From assembly GCA_049194865.1 (NCBI GenBank), contig JBLZWL010000075.1, positions 62,001-126,000 on the forward strand: a DNA stretch of 64,000 bases, read 5' to 3'. The notes under the pieces are model-generated. The model was not told the origin of the DNA, did no database searches, and saw only the letters and a list, made by a program, of their open reading frames with translations. The DNA comes from Myxococcus terminator_A. Its GTDB lineage: Bacteria > Myxococcota > Myxococcia > Myxococcales > Myxococcaceae. Made by a program: the position numbers and the translations under genes. Shown one piece after another: positions 51,643 to 58,661 of this stretch. Every line of letters begins with the position of its first letter. The first letter of the stretch is position 1.

Positions 51643-52028
51643 GACCCGAGAAGTGAGACGCGAGAAATGACAGACACCGGCCCGCACGAGGAGGTTGCTC
51701 CGCGCGGGCCGGTGCTGGGGCGGGTGAGGACCCGTCCTCACACGGTTCCAGGCGCGAGCTGGAGAAGGGCTTGTTCCTGACCCCGAGGGGTGAAAGACAC
51801 CCATATATCGCGTGTCATTCTTTTCGCGGGAAGGGTGTTCACTGACTCGCTCCGCGATGACCGACGACGTCTGTCCTGTTGGCTGGGGCACGGGCGCGCT
51901 GGCCGAATCGAAGGCAATCTCAACAAGAAAAAAACCTTCGTCCGTTCCATTTCCCAGACAAGTGCTCGCGGTGGATGGCTTCACCGGGGGGGCTTCGTCC
52001 CATCAATTCGAACGGAATGGAGCGGAAC
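51643..52028. other. Intergenic region with terminator
   Basis: 386 bp. Holds the terminator at 51675-51714 and the upstream region of the next gene, including an A-rich stretch (AAGAAAAAAACC, about 51928-51939) and the GGAG ribosome binding site at 52019-52022. No gene is supported. Confidence 0.5.
51675..51714 (+). terminator. Hairpin after lipoprotein gene
   Basis: CACCGGCCCGC (51675-51685) pairs with GCGGGCCGGTG (51704-51714), an 11-bp stem nearly identical to the one at 50029-50066. Confidence 0.68.
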
Positions 52029-53498
52029 ATGAAGGTCCGTCGCGGTGTGTCTGTGTCGCGCTGGTTGAGCGCGGCCATGGCGTTCGTCGTTGTCGGTGCG
52101 TTCGGTGCGTGTGGCGCCAGTCCCGACGAAGAAGTCCTCTCCGATGCTGAGATTTCGAGCCAGGAGTCCTCGCTGGCTGGAGACCCGTATGCCAATGCGG
52201 TGGTGCAGGACGGTCTCCTGGGTGTGAACAACCCCCAGAACGCGGTGGGGGCTCCGAATGGGACGGTCGCCACCTTCCTGGGTCTGCTGGGGGCCTCGCT
52301 CACGCTGGACATGGGCGTGGGTGAAGAGGGGACCGGGCCGCTGCGCATCTACTACCAGGGGCTGAACGTGGCGGTGGTGGCGCAGGTGGAGTTCCTGCGC
52401 GCGGACAGGAGCATCATCTCCACGGGACAGGCGCAGTTGTTGGATTTGGGGCTGGGGTCCCACTCGACGATTGTGGCCTTCAGCAGCGCCACGCCCTACC
52501 GCTACGTGAGGCTTCGCAGCGGGGTGCTCGTGCTCCTCCAGATTGACGCGGTGGAGGCGACGAGCATCGTGGGCACGGGTGTCTGTGGCGACGGCCAGGT
52601 GGGCACTGGTGAGGGCTGTGACGACGGGAACCGGATGGCGGGGGACGGCTGTAGCGCCCAGTGCGCGGTGGAGCCGGGGTACACCTGTCAGGGCCAGCCC
52701 AGCGTCTGCCATGACGTGAATGAGTGCACCAACGGCACCGCGCAGTGCTCGCCGAACGCGTACTGCACGAACACGCCGGGCAGCTACACCTGCACGTGCA
52801 AGCCGGGCTACTCGGGGGATGGCTGGACGTGTAACGACATCAACGAGTGCACCAATGGGACGGCCCACTGCCAGCCGGGCGAGACGTGTGTGAACACGCC
52901 GGGCAGCTTCGAGTGCCGGCCGGCGACCTGCGCGCCGCCGCGAGTCCAGTGCGGCTCGCAGTGCGTGGACACCTCGTCGGACGAGCACAACTGCGGCGCG
53001 TGCGGCAACGTCTGCGCGGCGGGGAAGACCTGCACGGCGGGGGTGTGCACGGGCGGTGGCGGGGGAGTCACCCTGCAGGTCACCGCGACGTGGGGCCGTG
53101 ACGGGGATGCGGACCTGGTGGTCCGGACGCCCACGGGCAAGATCATCTACTACGACAACCGCGGGCCGGGGCCGAGCACGGATGGGGGTGAGCTGGACAT
53201 GGACGCGTCGGGTGGGCGGGGGCCGGAGAACGTCGTCTGGAACCCGGGCTACACGCCGCCGAACGGCACGTATGACATCTGCCTCAAGGCGGCGGGTTTC
53301 TCGCCGCTGCCCTCGGCGGAGAACCCCGTTCCGTACTCCGTGAACGTGAAGCGCGCGGGGCAGGCGGACCAGGTCTTCACGGGCGTCGCCACCAGCGCCG
53401 ACGTGGGGGCCGCGTGCTACCCGTGCCACCCGTCGTACGTCGGGTCCATCACGTATCCGTCGGGTGTGAGTGGCGGCGGCGAGCCGCACTGCCCGTAG
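52029..53498 (+). CDS. Modular lipoprotein: discoidin-like, two EGF-like, DUF2135-like domains
   Basis: 489 aa from ATG 52029 (GGAG six bases upstream). Lipobox FGAC. Same plan as the preceding gene but more diverged: discoidin-like domain (DPYANAVVQDGLLGVNNPQNAVGAPNGTVAT, LTLDMGVGEEGTGPLRIYYQGL), CGDG...CDDGNRMAGDGCSAQC, two EGF-like domains (DVNECTNGTAQCSPNAYCTN..., DINECTNGTAHCQPGETCVN...), a CGSQCVDTSSDEHNCGACGNVC cluster and a DUF2135-like C-terminus (GDADLVVRTPTGKIIYYDN, GPENVVWNPGYTPPNGTYDICL). The last residues (GVSGGGEPHCP) extend past the paralog's end. Likely surface-anchored and calcium-stabilised; ligand unknown. It is the oldest-looking family member in the window by divergence. 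Confidence 0.82.
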   Translation: MKVRRGVSVSRWLSAAMAFVVVGAFGACGASPDEEVLSDAEISSQESSLAGDPYANAVVQDGLLGVNNPQNAVGAPNGTVATFLGLLGASLTLDMGVGEEGTGPLRIYYQGLNVAVVAQVEFLRADRSIISTGQAQLLDLGLGSHSTIVAFSSATPYRYVRLRSGVLVLLQIDAVEATSIVGTGVCGDGQVGTGEGCDDGNRMAGDGCSAQCAVEPGYTCQGQPSVCHDVNECTNGTAQCSPNAYCTNTPGSYTCTCKPGYSGDGWTCNDINECTNGTAHCQPGETCVNTPGSFECRPATCAPPRVQCGSQCVDTSSDEHNCGACGNVCAAGKTCTAGVCTGGGGGVTLQVTATWGRDGDADLVVRTPTGKIIYYDNRGPGPSTDGGELDMDASGGRGPENVVWNPGYTPPNGTYDICLKAAGFSPLPSAENPVPYSVNVKRAGQADQVFTGVATSADVGAACYPCHPSYVGSITYPSGVSGGGEPHCP

Positions 53499-53546
53499 TG
53501 AGCTGACGGTGGGCGCGGAGCGCAGGTGCTTCGCGCCCACCGGTGG

Positions 53547-54788
53547 TCAGTCGTACTCGAAACCTTCGTAGCCGAACGCTCGCTCGATGGCCGTCAGGTC
53601 TGCCTCGGTGCCTCCGCACTCCTTCACGACGGCGCGCCAGCGGGCGGACACGGTGGCCTTCATCGTGTCGATGAGGTGAGAGGCGTCCTCGCGGGACATG
53701 CGGAACCGGCCGCATTCGCTCAAGAGGTTGCTGCGATTGGCGCGACGGTTCTTCGCGCTCCCCACCTCCATGGCCAGGTCCCGCTCGGTGCTGGCCTGGG
53801 GCATGGGGGTGAGGTCATAGGCGGGAGAGAGGCTCCATTCCGGACCCGTGGCAATCAGCGCATGATTGCGCGGATGGTCATCCACGTTCGAGATGAGCGC
53901 GTTGAAGACCATTCGCGAGAACAGCTCGCGCAAGTCCTCCGTGGGATTGCCCACCCAGCGCTTCAGCTCGTCGGCCAGCCGGATGTATGACCATTTCGAG
54001 CGGTCCAGCGGGTTCTCGTCGGCACGGAGGACCGTCAGCGCGCTGACCATGCGGTGCCGCAGGTAGCCGTCGCCCTCGATGCGCTTCCGGTCGAACCGGC
54101 GCACGAGCAGGACATCTCGGCCCGCGACGGAGGTGACCTTGCTGAAGGCGGCGCTCAGGCCGCACTCCCGCGCGAGCCGCAACATGCCACCTTCGACCGC
54201 GGCATTGTTCCAGCGGTCATTGCGCGCCGGGAACTTGGCCACCCAGAGGCCTTCGTCATCTTCGACGACGTTCTTGGGGCGAGCACCTCCCAGGGAGCTG
54301 CCTGGGTTTACCAACTCGTCCACTTGCGCCGTTGACGGTGGGAGGCCCTGCTCGATTCGCTCGGCTTCCTCGAGCAGGCGGTTCAACTGAAGCACCTTGT
54401 TGAATTGATGAACGGGCGCGGGCGGCGTGGGGCTCGCGCCAAAGGACAGCGCACCCGCGCGGTCCTCGGGGGAGTGGAGCAGGAAGTCGATTTCGGTCAG
54501 CGCCGTGCGCCCGAGCTGGCGTTCGATGACGGTGCGTCCCCAGGCATCCGGAGAGGAGTCTCGCAGGGCGCCGAAGATGCCGCCGAGTCTGGCTGTTTCG
54601 AAGGTGCCCGGGCGCAAGGCGAGCTCGAACTTCTCCAGTTCGACCGCGCGAGGATTGCTCAGGTAGCTGTTGCCATAGACAAAGCGGCCGACGTCGCCCT
54701 GCTGGACGAACAAGCCGCAGGTGACGACCTCCATCGAGGTTGGAAGCTGGATGTAGACGTAGCAGCGGGCCTCCTCAGAAGTCGGCAT
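53547..54788 (-). CDS. hipA: HipA-type Ser/Thr kinase toxin
   Basis: 413 aa from ATG 54788, overlapping the hipB stop by 14 bp. N-terminal HipA subdomain (VVTCGLFVQQGDVGRFVYGNSYLSNP, 21-46), then a glycine-containing ATP loop region SLGGARPKNVV (165-175), the ATP-holding lysine in WVAKFPARND, and the catalytic/magnesium block NALISNVDDHPRNHALI (296-312) followed by LSPAYDLTP, the HipA equivalent of the DFG region. E. coli HipA phosphorylates glutamyl-tRNA synthetase and causes dormancy; targets of other HipA proteins differ. The set looks intact. Transcribed leftward with hipB; end is 48 bp from the convergent lipoprotein gene. Confidence 0.88.
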   Translation of the reverse strand: MPTSEEARCYVYIQLPTSMEVVTCGLFVQQGDVGRFVYGNSYLSNPRAVELEKFELALRPGTFETARLGGIFGALRDSSPDAWGRTVIERQLGRTALTEIDFLLHSPEDRAGALSFGASPTPPAPVHQFNKVLQLNRLLEEAERIEQGLPPSTAQVDELVNPGSSLGGARPKNVVEDDEGLWVAKFPARNDRWNNAAVEGGMLRLARECGLSAAFSKVTSVAGRDVLLVRRFDRKRIEGDGYLRHRMVSALTVLRADENPLDRSKWSYIRLADELKRWVGNPTEDLRELFSRMVFNALISNVDDHPRNHALIATGPEWSLSPAYDLTPMPQASTERDLAMEVGSAKNRRANRSNLLSECGRFRMSREDASHLIDTMKATVSARWRAVVKECGGTEADLTAIERAFGYEGFEYD

Positions 54789-55116
54789 CGAGTCCTCGCG
54801 AGGAACGAACGCGCTTCGGTTGGCGTGCCAGCTCCAGCGTCTTGCCCTCCTCATCACGGTCCGGAGAGCCGAGGTTCTCGAACTCGCGCTCGAGTCCCAG
54901 GGCCCACAATGCCGCGAAGTAGGCGCTGATCGCCGTGGTGGGGTTGCCCGCTTCAATGCGCTGGAGTGTCCCGAGCGCGAGCCCCGTTTTCTTCGCGAGG
55001 TCAGCCTGTCGCAAGCCCCGGCGGATGCGAGCCCGAGTGATGTTCTGGCCCAGCCGGCTGACCGCGCGGCCTACGTCCAGGGGCGTTGTTTCGGGAGTGA
55101 GGTTTTGTCGAGGCAT
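54775..55116 (-). CDS. hipB: HipB-type antitoxin, XRE-family repressor
   Basis: 113 aa. XRE helix-turn-helix at about residues 20-75: LGQNITRARIRRGLRQADLAKKTGLALGTLQRIEAGNPTTAISAYFAALWALG. The C-terminal tail (about 80-113) is charged and may contact HipA. It should neutralise HipA and, with it, repress the operon by binding the palindromes directly upstream. The ATG lies only 14 bases from a TATAAT hexamer and has no Shine-Dalgarno sequence, so the message is probably leaderless or nearly so. Confidence 0.88.
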   Translation of the reverse strand: MPRQNLTPETTPLDVGRAVSRLGQNITRARIRRGLRQADLAKKTGLALGTLQRIEAGNPTTAISAYFAALWALGLEREFENLGSPDRDEEGKTLELARQPKRVRSSRGLDADF

Positions 55117-55120
55117 GGAT

Positions 55121-55172
55121 TAATCTATTGATTATAAGGGACGGTCAGATTCAATCTATTGAATCTGACCGT
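55121..55172 (-). promoter_or_regulatory. hipBA promoter with two operator palindromes
   Basis: Distal operator: ACGGTCAGATTCAA (55141-55154) and TTGAATCTGACCGT (55159-55172), a perfect 14-bp inverted repeat with spacer TCTA. Proximal operator: TAATC (55121-55125) and GATTA (55130-55134) with spacer TATT. Both share the core AATCTATTGA. A -10-like TATAAT lies at 55136-55131 on the minus strand between them, so binding would block transcription. Confidence 0.75.
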
Positions 55173-55612
55173 TCAGCGCAATCCATCGAACCCGTGGCTC
55201 CGGGTACCCCCTGGATCCGATGGATTGAGGTGGTGGACACCGGGACTTCCAGCCTGCACGGTTGCTTTGGCGGCAGGTAAACCTGCGCTCTGTCTGATGG
55301 AGCGAACGCCGGGAGGTCCGCCCTCGAGCCCAGCGTTGTCGACATGTCTCGTGGCATCCCGCGCGTTGCCATGCGCCGCTGCGGGGCATGTGGCCCTGTA
55401 CCTTCGCGCCAGGACAGCATCCAGGGGGTAACGGGCGGAGGCGCGGATGCGTGCCGCAGCGGACGATGACTCAGGGCTCGTGGGCAAGAGGCCAGTCCAG
55501 CTCATTAGGCTTCTCGTGATGGGAGCGAAGAGGTGACGTGAGTTGCTTCGTGCGTTTCCGTTACGAGCCTCTCGTTCATGAGGCTTCGTCACCGTGAGCG
55601 GGAGTCGTAGTC
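55173..55612. other. 440-bp intergenic region upstream of hipBA
   Basis: No supported gene; open frames here look like chance GC-rich frames. Weaker repeats of the operator core (CAATCCATCGAA at 55179-55190, GATGGATTGA at 55220-55229) extend the hipBA control region. The last part carries the promoter of the following secreted-protein gene. Confidence 0.5.
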
Positions 55613-56134
55613 ATGAAGTCCATCATCCACTTCAAGTCCTTGTCTGGGTTGTTCCTGGTGTTGTCCCTGTTCGTCACGGCGGAGGCGCGAGCGCAGTTCG
55701 TGCTCCTCGCGTGTGTGGGAGCGGAAGTCACCGAGTTCGATCCGGGCCTCACCAACACCGCCCAGCAGACCCATATCTCCGCCATCGGGACTCACGGGTG
55801 CGCGGGGTTGCCGCTGAATCTGCCCTCCGCCATCGTCACCACGGAAGCGGATGGCATCCTCAGCTGTGGGTTCGGCCAGGCCCTCTCCACCATCCACATC
55901 AAGTGGAGTGATAACACCGTGAGCATCGCGTCGGGCACCACCGCGGTGAACGTGAAGCCAGCCGGAGAGGTCGTCGTCGTCCTCACCGGGTCGGTGGTGA
56001 GCGGCCGGTTCCTGGGCGCGACGGTGGTGCGCACGCTGACGCTGCTCAACACGGACGTGTTGGGGTGTTTCACGGCGGAGGGTGTCACGGACGTCGCCGG
56101 CCCCGTCACGCTGGTGGTGACGAAGCTGCTGTGA
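55613..56134 (+). CDS. Secreted hypothetical protein
   Basis: 173 aa. Signal peptide MKSIIHFKSLSGLFLVLSLFVTAEARA with cleavage before QFVLL. The mature chain is beta-rich with four well-spaced cysteines (LLACVG, HGCAG, LSCGFG, LGCFTAEG) and repeated hydroxy-amino-acid strands (SDNTVSIASGTTAVNVKPAGEVVVVLTGSVVSGRFLGATVVRTLTLL). This resembles small secreted proteins known from actinobacteria and myxobacteria that lack an assigned function. It stands alone, upstream of the convergent immunity-type gene. Confidence 0.75.
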   Translation: MKSIIHFKSLSGLFLVLSLFVTAEARAQFVLLACVGAEVTEFDPGLTNTAQQTHISAIGTHGCAGLPLNLPSAIVTTEADGILSCGFGQALSTIHIKWSDNTVSIASGTTAVNVKPAGEVVVVLTGSVVSGRFLGATVVRTLTLLNTDVLGCFTAEGVTDVAGPVTLVVTKLL

Positions 56135-56210
56135 GTCCCCTCTGAGTTGTGCGCCGGGGCTCCGCTTTGGCTGCCGCCTGGTTCCACGACGGCGGCAGTT
56201 GAAGCGCGGT

Positions 56211-56783
56211 CTAGACTTCCTCGAACTCCGCGCCTGTGACCATGGCGCGCTCCAGGGCCACCTTGATGTCCTCCGACACGACGAGGGCGACGGTCCACCC
56301 CCAAGTGCGGAAGACCTTTGTGCTGCCTGGCTTCATGGGGTCAATCCGGAGGCCGTACACGCTGCGGTATTGGCCGAGCTTGTCGGGTCGCTCATCCTCT
56401 GGCTTCCAACGCAGAATCTCTTCCGAGGCCTTGTCGTCGATGCACCGGACAAGCTTTGTCGCCACGAGGATGACGTACTGGTCTGGAAAGCCTTTGACGT
56501 CGACTGGGAGGAGTTGCACGTCGTCGGGCGCCAGCTCCGCGAAGGGGGTTGCCACCCTGACGTGGAGAATGGGCGTCCTGCCGGCGCCCGCCATGCTGAA
56601 GTCGCGCGGACGCCCGGTCTCCCGAACAGGAACCGTCAGACCTCCATGTGCATGGACGACAGGCCGTCCCGACGTGAACTCCATCATGTCTTCCAGTTCC
56701 TGGCCCTGTCCGTCCATCGGCGTTCCCAGGAACCAGTTCCCGGCCTGAACGTCTTCACTGAGCCTGAAATATCGAGTCGGCAT
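56211..56783 (-). CDS. Imm11-type (DUF1629) immunity protein
   Basis: 190 aa. Family signature: VKGFPDQYVILVATKLVRCIDDKASEEI (near 94-121), then LRWKPEDERPDKLGQYRSVYGLRIDPMKPGSTKVFRTWGWTVALVVSEDIKVALE, typical of Imm11 proteins that guard myxobacteria against polymorphic toxins delivered by themselves or kin. Cytosolic, no signal peptide. In most loci the cognate toxin (often an AHH/HNH nuclease) is encoded directly upstream; here the 426 bp upstream hold no intact toxin. It may be an orphan that protects against neighbours' toxins. Confidence 0.82.
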   Translation of the reverse strand: MPTRYFRLSEDVQAGNWFLGTPMDGQGQELEDMMEFTSGRPVVHAHGGLTVPVRETGRPRDFSMAGAGRTPILHVRVATPFAELAPDDVQLLPVDVKGFPDQYVILVATKLVRCIDDKASEEILRWKPEDERPDKLGQYRSVYGLRIDPMKPGSTKVFRTWGWTVALVVSEDIKVALERAMVTGAEFEEV

Positions 56784-57209
56784 GGTGGACTTCTCAATGA
56801 CCTCATTTGCCCTGAGTCAGAAGCCTTTGGATCATCGTTCCATGGCGATGGCAAAGGCCAACGTGTACTTGCCGTCGCTGGCCAGCAGGGGACCATCCGC
56901 CAACAGTCGCAAGCAACATGGAGTGTCCTCCAGACAGGCCCCGTTACGGCGCGGGCACCACCCTGCGATAGCGGAAGCCACTGACACTGACCCCGCCCCC
57001 GTGAGGGACCTTGCCTGCGCTGCTCCAGACGCCGGCCGGTGTCACCGGCGTCGCGGGAGGGATGGCGCCGTGCGCAAGACGCGGCGCGTCCTCTCGATAA
57101 AGTCGTGTCGGGACGTCTCGACGCGAGCGCGGAGTCACCGGGGCGGGGCGGCGCCCACCCAGGGTTCCCTCGGCCGGGGATTCCGTGTCCGTGGAGGGGG
57201 TGGACTAAG
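56784..57209. other. 426-bp region between Imm11 and CapA genes, possible toxin remnant
   Basis: No intact gene is supported on either strand. On the minus strand, two short frames near 56830-57050 end in protein-like stretches (DGPLLASDGKYTLAFAIAMER; HGGGVSVSGFRYRRVVPAP) but are short and in different frames, which could be the remains of a toxin gene that paired with Imm11. This is only suggestive. Confidence 0.35.
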
Positions 57210-58559
57210 GTGGCGAGCGTGCCTTCGCCCGCGCTGTTGCTCATGCCCCTGTTGTTCGCCGCCGTGCCCGCCTCGCATGTGGAGCTCGTGTTCGGCGGGG
57301 ATGTGATTCCTCACGGCGAGGTGAAGACGGTGGCGAAGCTGCACGCGCGCACCGGGGCGGTGCCACCGGAAGGTGGGGTGGCGCCGTCGCTCAACAATGA
57401 GGGCTGGGACCATGTCTTCGGTCCCATCGCGGACGTGCTGCGCACCGCGGACGTGGGCGTCCTGAATCTGGAGACGCCCGTCACCGACAACAAGAAGGCG
57501 GTGACGCGGGAGCTGCTCTTCAACGCGCCGTCGGCCATGGCGCGAGCGCTCTTTGCCGCCGGAGTGAAGGTCGTCTCCACCGGCAACAACCACGCGAGGG
57601 ACCAGCTCCCCACGGGGCTGGTGGAGACGCTGCGCCACCTGGATGCGACAGGCCTGCGCCACACGGGCACGGGCGCGACGAGGGACGCGGCCTGGGAGCC
57701 CGTCCTCGTGGACGTGCGAGGGATGAAGGTGGGCTTCCTGTCCTTCACGCGGTTGCTGAACGGCTTCAGCAATCCGAAGGACGCGCAGTCACCGCACGTG
57801 GCCTACGTGCCGTATCCCGCGTTCCGCCTTCACCGGGGGCTCACCACCGACGAAGCGGTGGAGAAGGTCCGAGCCGTCGCCGCGCGCTGTGACGCGCTCG
57901 TCGTCCTGGTGCACTGGGGAACCGAGTACGCCGACTCGCCGAACTCCGAGGACCGCGAGTTGGGCCGCGAGCTGCTGGACGCCGGAGCGCTGGCGGTCAT
58001 CGGCCACCATCCGCACGTGCTCCAGCCTCTGGAGGGCTACACGACGGCGGACGGGCGCAAGGGCCTCATCGCCTTCTCCCTGGGCAACCTGGTGGCGAAC
58101 CAGGACCGCTTCTACCACCACGCGCCTGGGAAGAAGGGCGTGGCGGGGGACAAGCGGGACTCCATGCTGCTGCGAGTCGCACTGGAGCGCCCGGCGACCG
58201 GGGGGCGAGTGGTGCTGGGGGACGTGGCGGTGCTGCCGGTGTGGATTGAGAACAACGCGGTGGGGCGCAAGGGCAAGGAGCGGCGCAACATCCAGCCGGT
58301 GCTCATCGACCGGGAGCTGGAGGCGGTGACGGAGCGGCTCGCGGCGCTGGCGGCCCGGCCCGCGCCGCTGGACAAGGCGACGCTGGCGGAGAAGGCACTT
58401 CTGGAGAAGCGGCTCGTGAACTCCCAGCACCGGCGCACGCGCATCCTCCGAATGCTGCCGGAGGGCTTCGCCGTGGCCTCCTCCGAGCTGCGCCAGCGCA
58501 CGGCCTTCGTGCCGCCCGCGCCCGAGACTCGGAGCGTGGCGACGCAGACGGCGCCGTAG
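57210..58559 (+). CDS. CapA-family (poly-gamma-glutamate synthesis type) metallophosphatase-like protein
   Basis: 449 aa from GTG 57210 (the frame is open back to 57039 but that part is unconserved). Signal peptide VPSPALLLMPLLFAAVPASH. CapA domain motifs: LVFGGDVIPHG (metal-binding Asp), VLNLETPVTD, VVSTGNNHARDQ (Asn-His-Asp), LVVLVHWGTEYADSPNSEDRELGRELLDAGALAVIGHHPHVLQPLEGY (His ligands) and FSLGNLVANQ. This is a calcineurin-like fold. Bacillus CapA helps make or export poly-gamma-glutamate; most homologs in other bacteria act on unknown substrates in the envelope. A 100-residue C-terminal extension (ELEAVTERLAALAARPAPLDKATLAEKALLEKR) is helical. Confidence 0.85.
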   Translation: MASVPSPALLLMPLLFAAVPASHVELVFGGDVIPHGEVKTVAKLHARTGAVPPEGGVAPSLNNEGWDHVFGPIADVLRTADVGVLNLETPVTDNKKAVTRELLFNAPSAMARALFAAGVKVVSTGNNHARDQLPTGLVETLRHLDATGLRHTGTGATRDAAWEPVLVDVRGMKVGFLSFTRLLNGFSNPKDAQSPHVAYVPYPAFRLHRGLTTDEAVEKVRAVAARCDALVVLVHWGTEYADSPNSEDRELGRELLDAGALAVIGHHPHVLQPLEGYTTADGRKGLIAFSLGNLVANQDRFYHHAPGKKGVAGDKRDSMLLRVALERPATGGRVVLGDVAVLPVWIENNAVGRKGKERRNIQPVLIDRELEAVTERLAALAARPAPLDKATLAEKALLEKRLVNSQHRRTRILRMLPEGFAVASSELRQRTAFVPPAPETRSVATQTAP

Positions 58560-58661
58560 CGGTGTGGCACCGTTGCGTCAGTCACGGAATGGCGAGCCCT
58601 GGCTTGAACTTGGGGGGTGGGGTGGCGCTAAGTGGGGGATTCCACTTGCAGGGAGTCCCCC

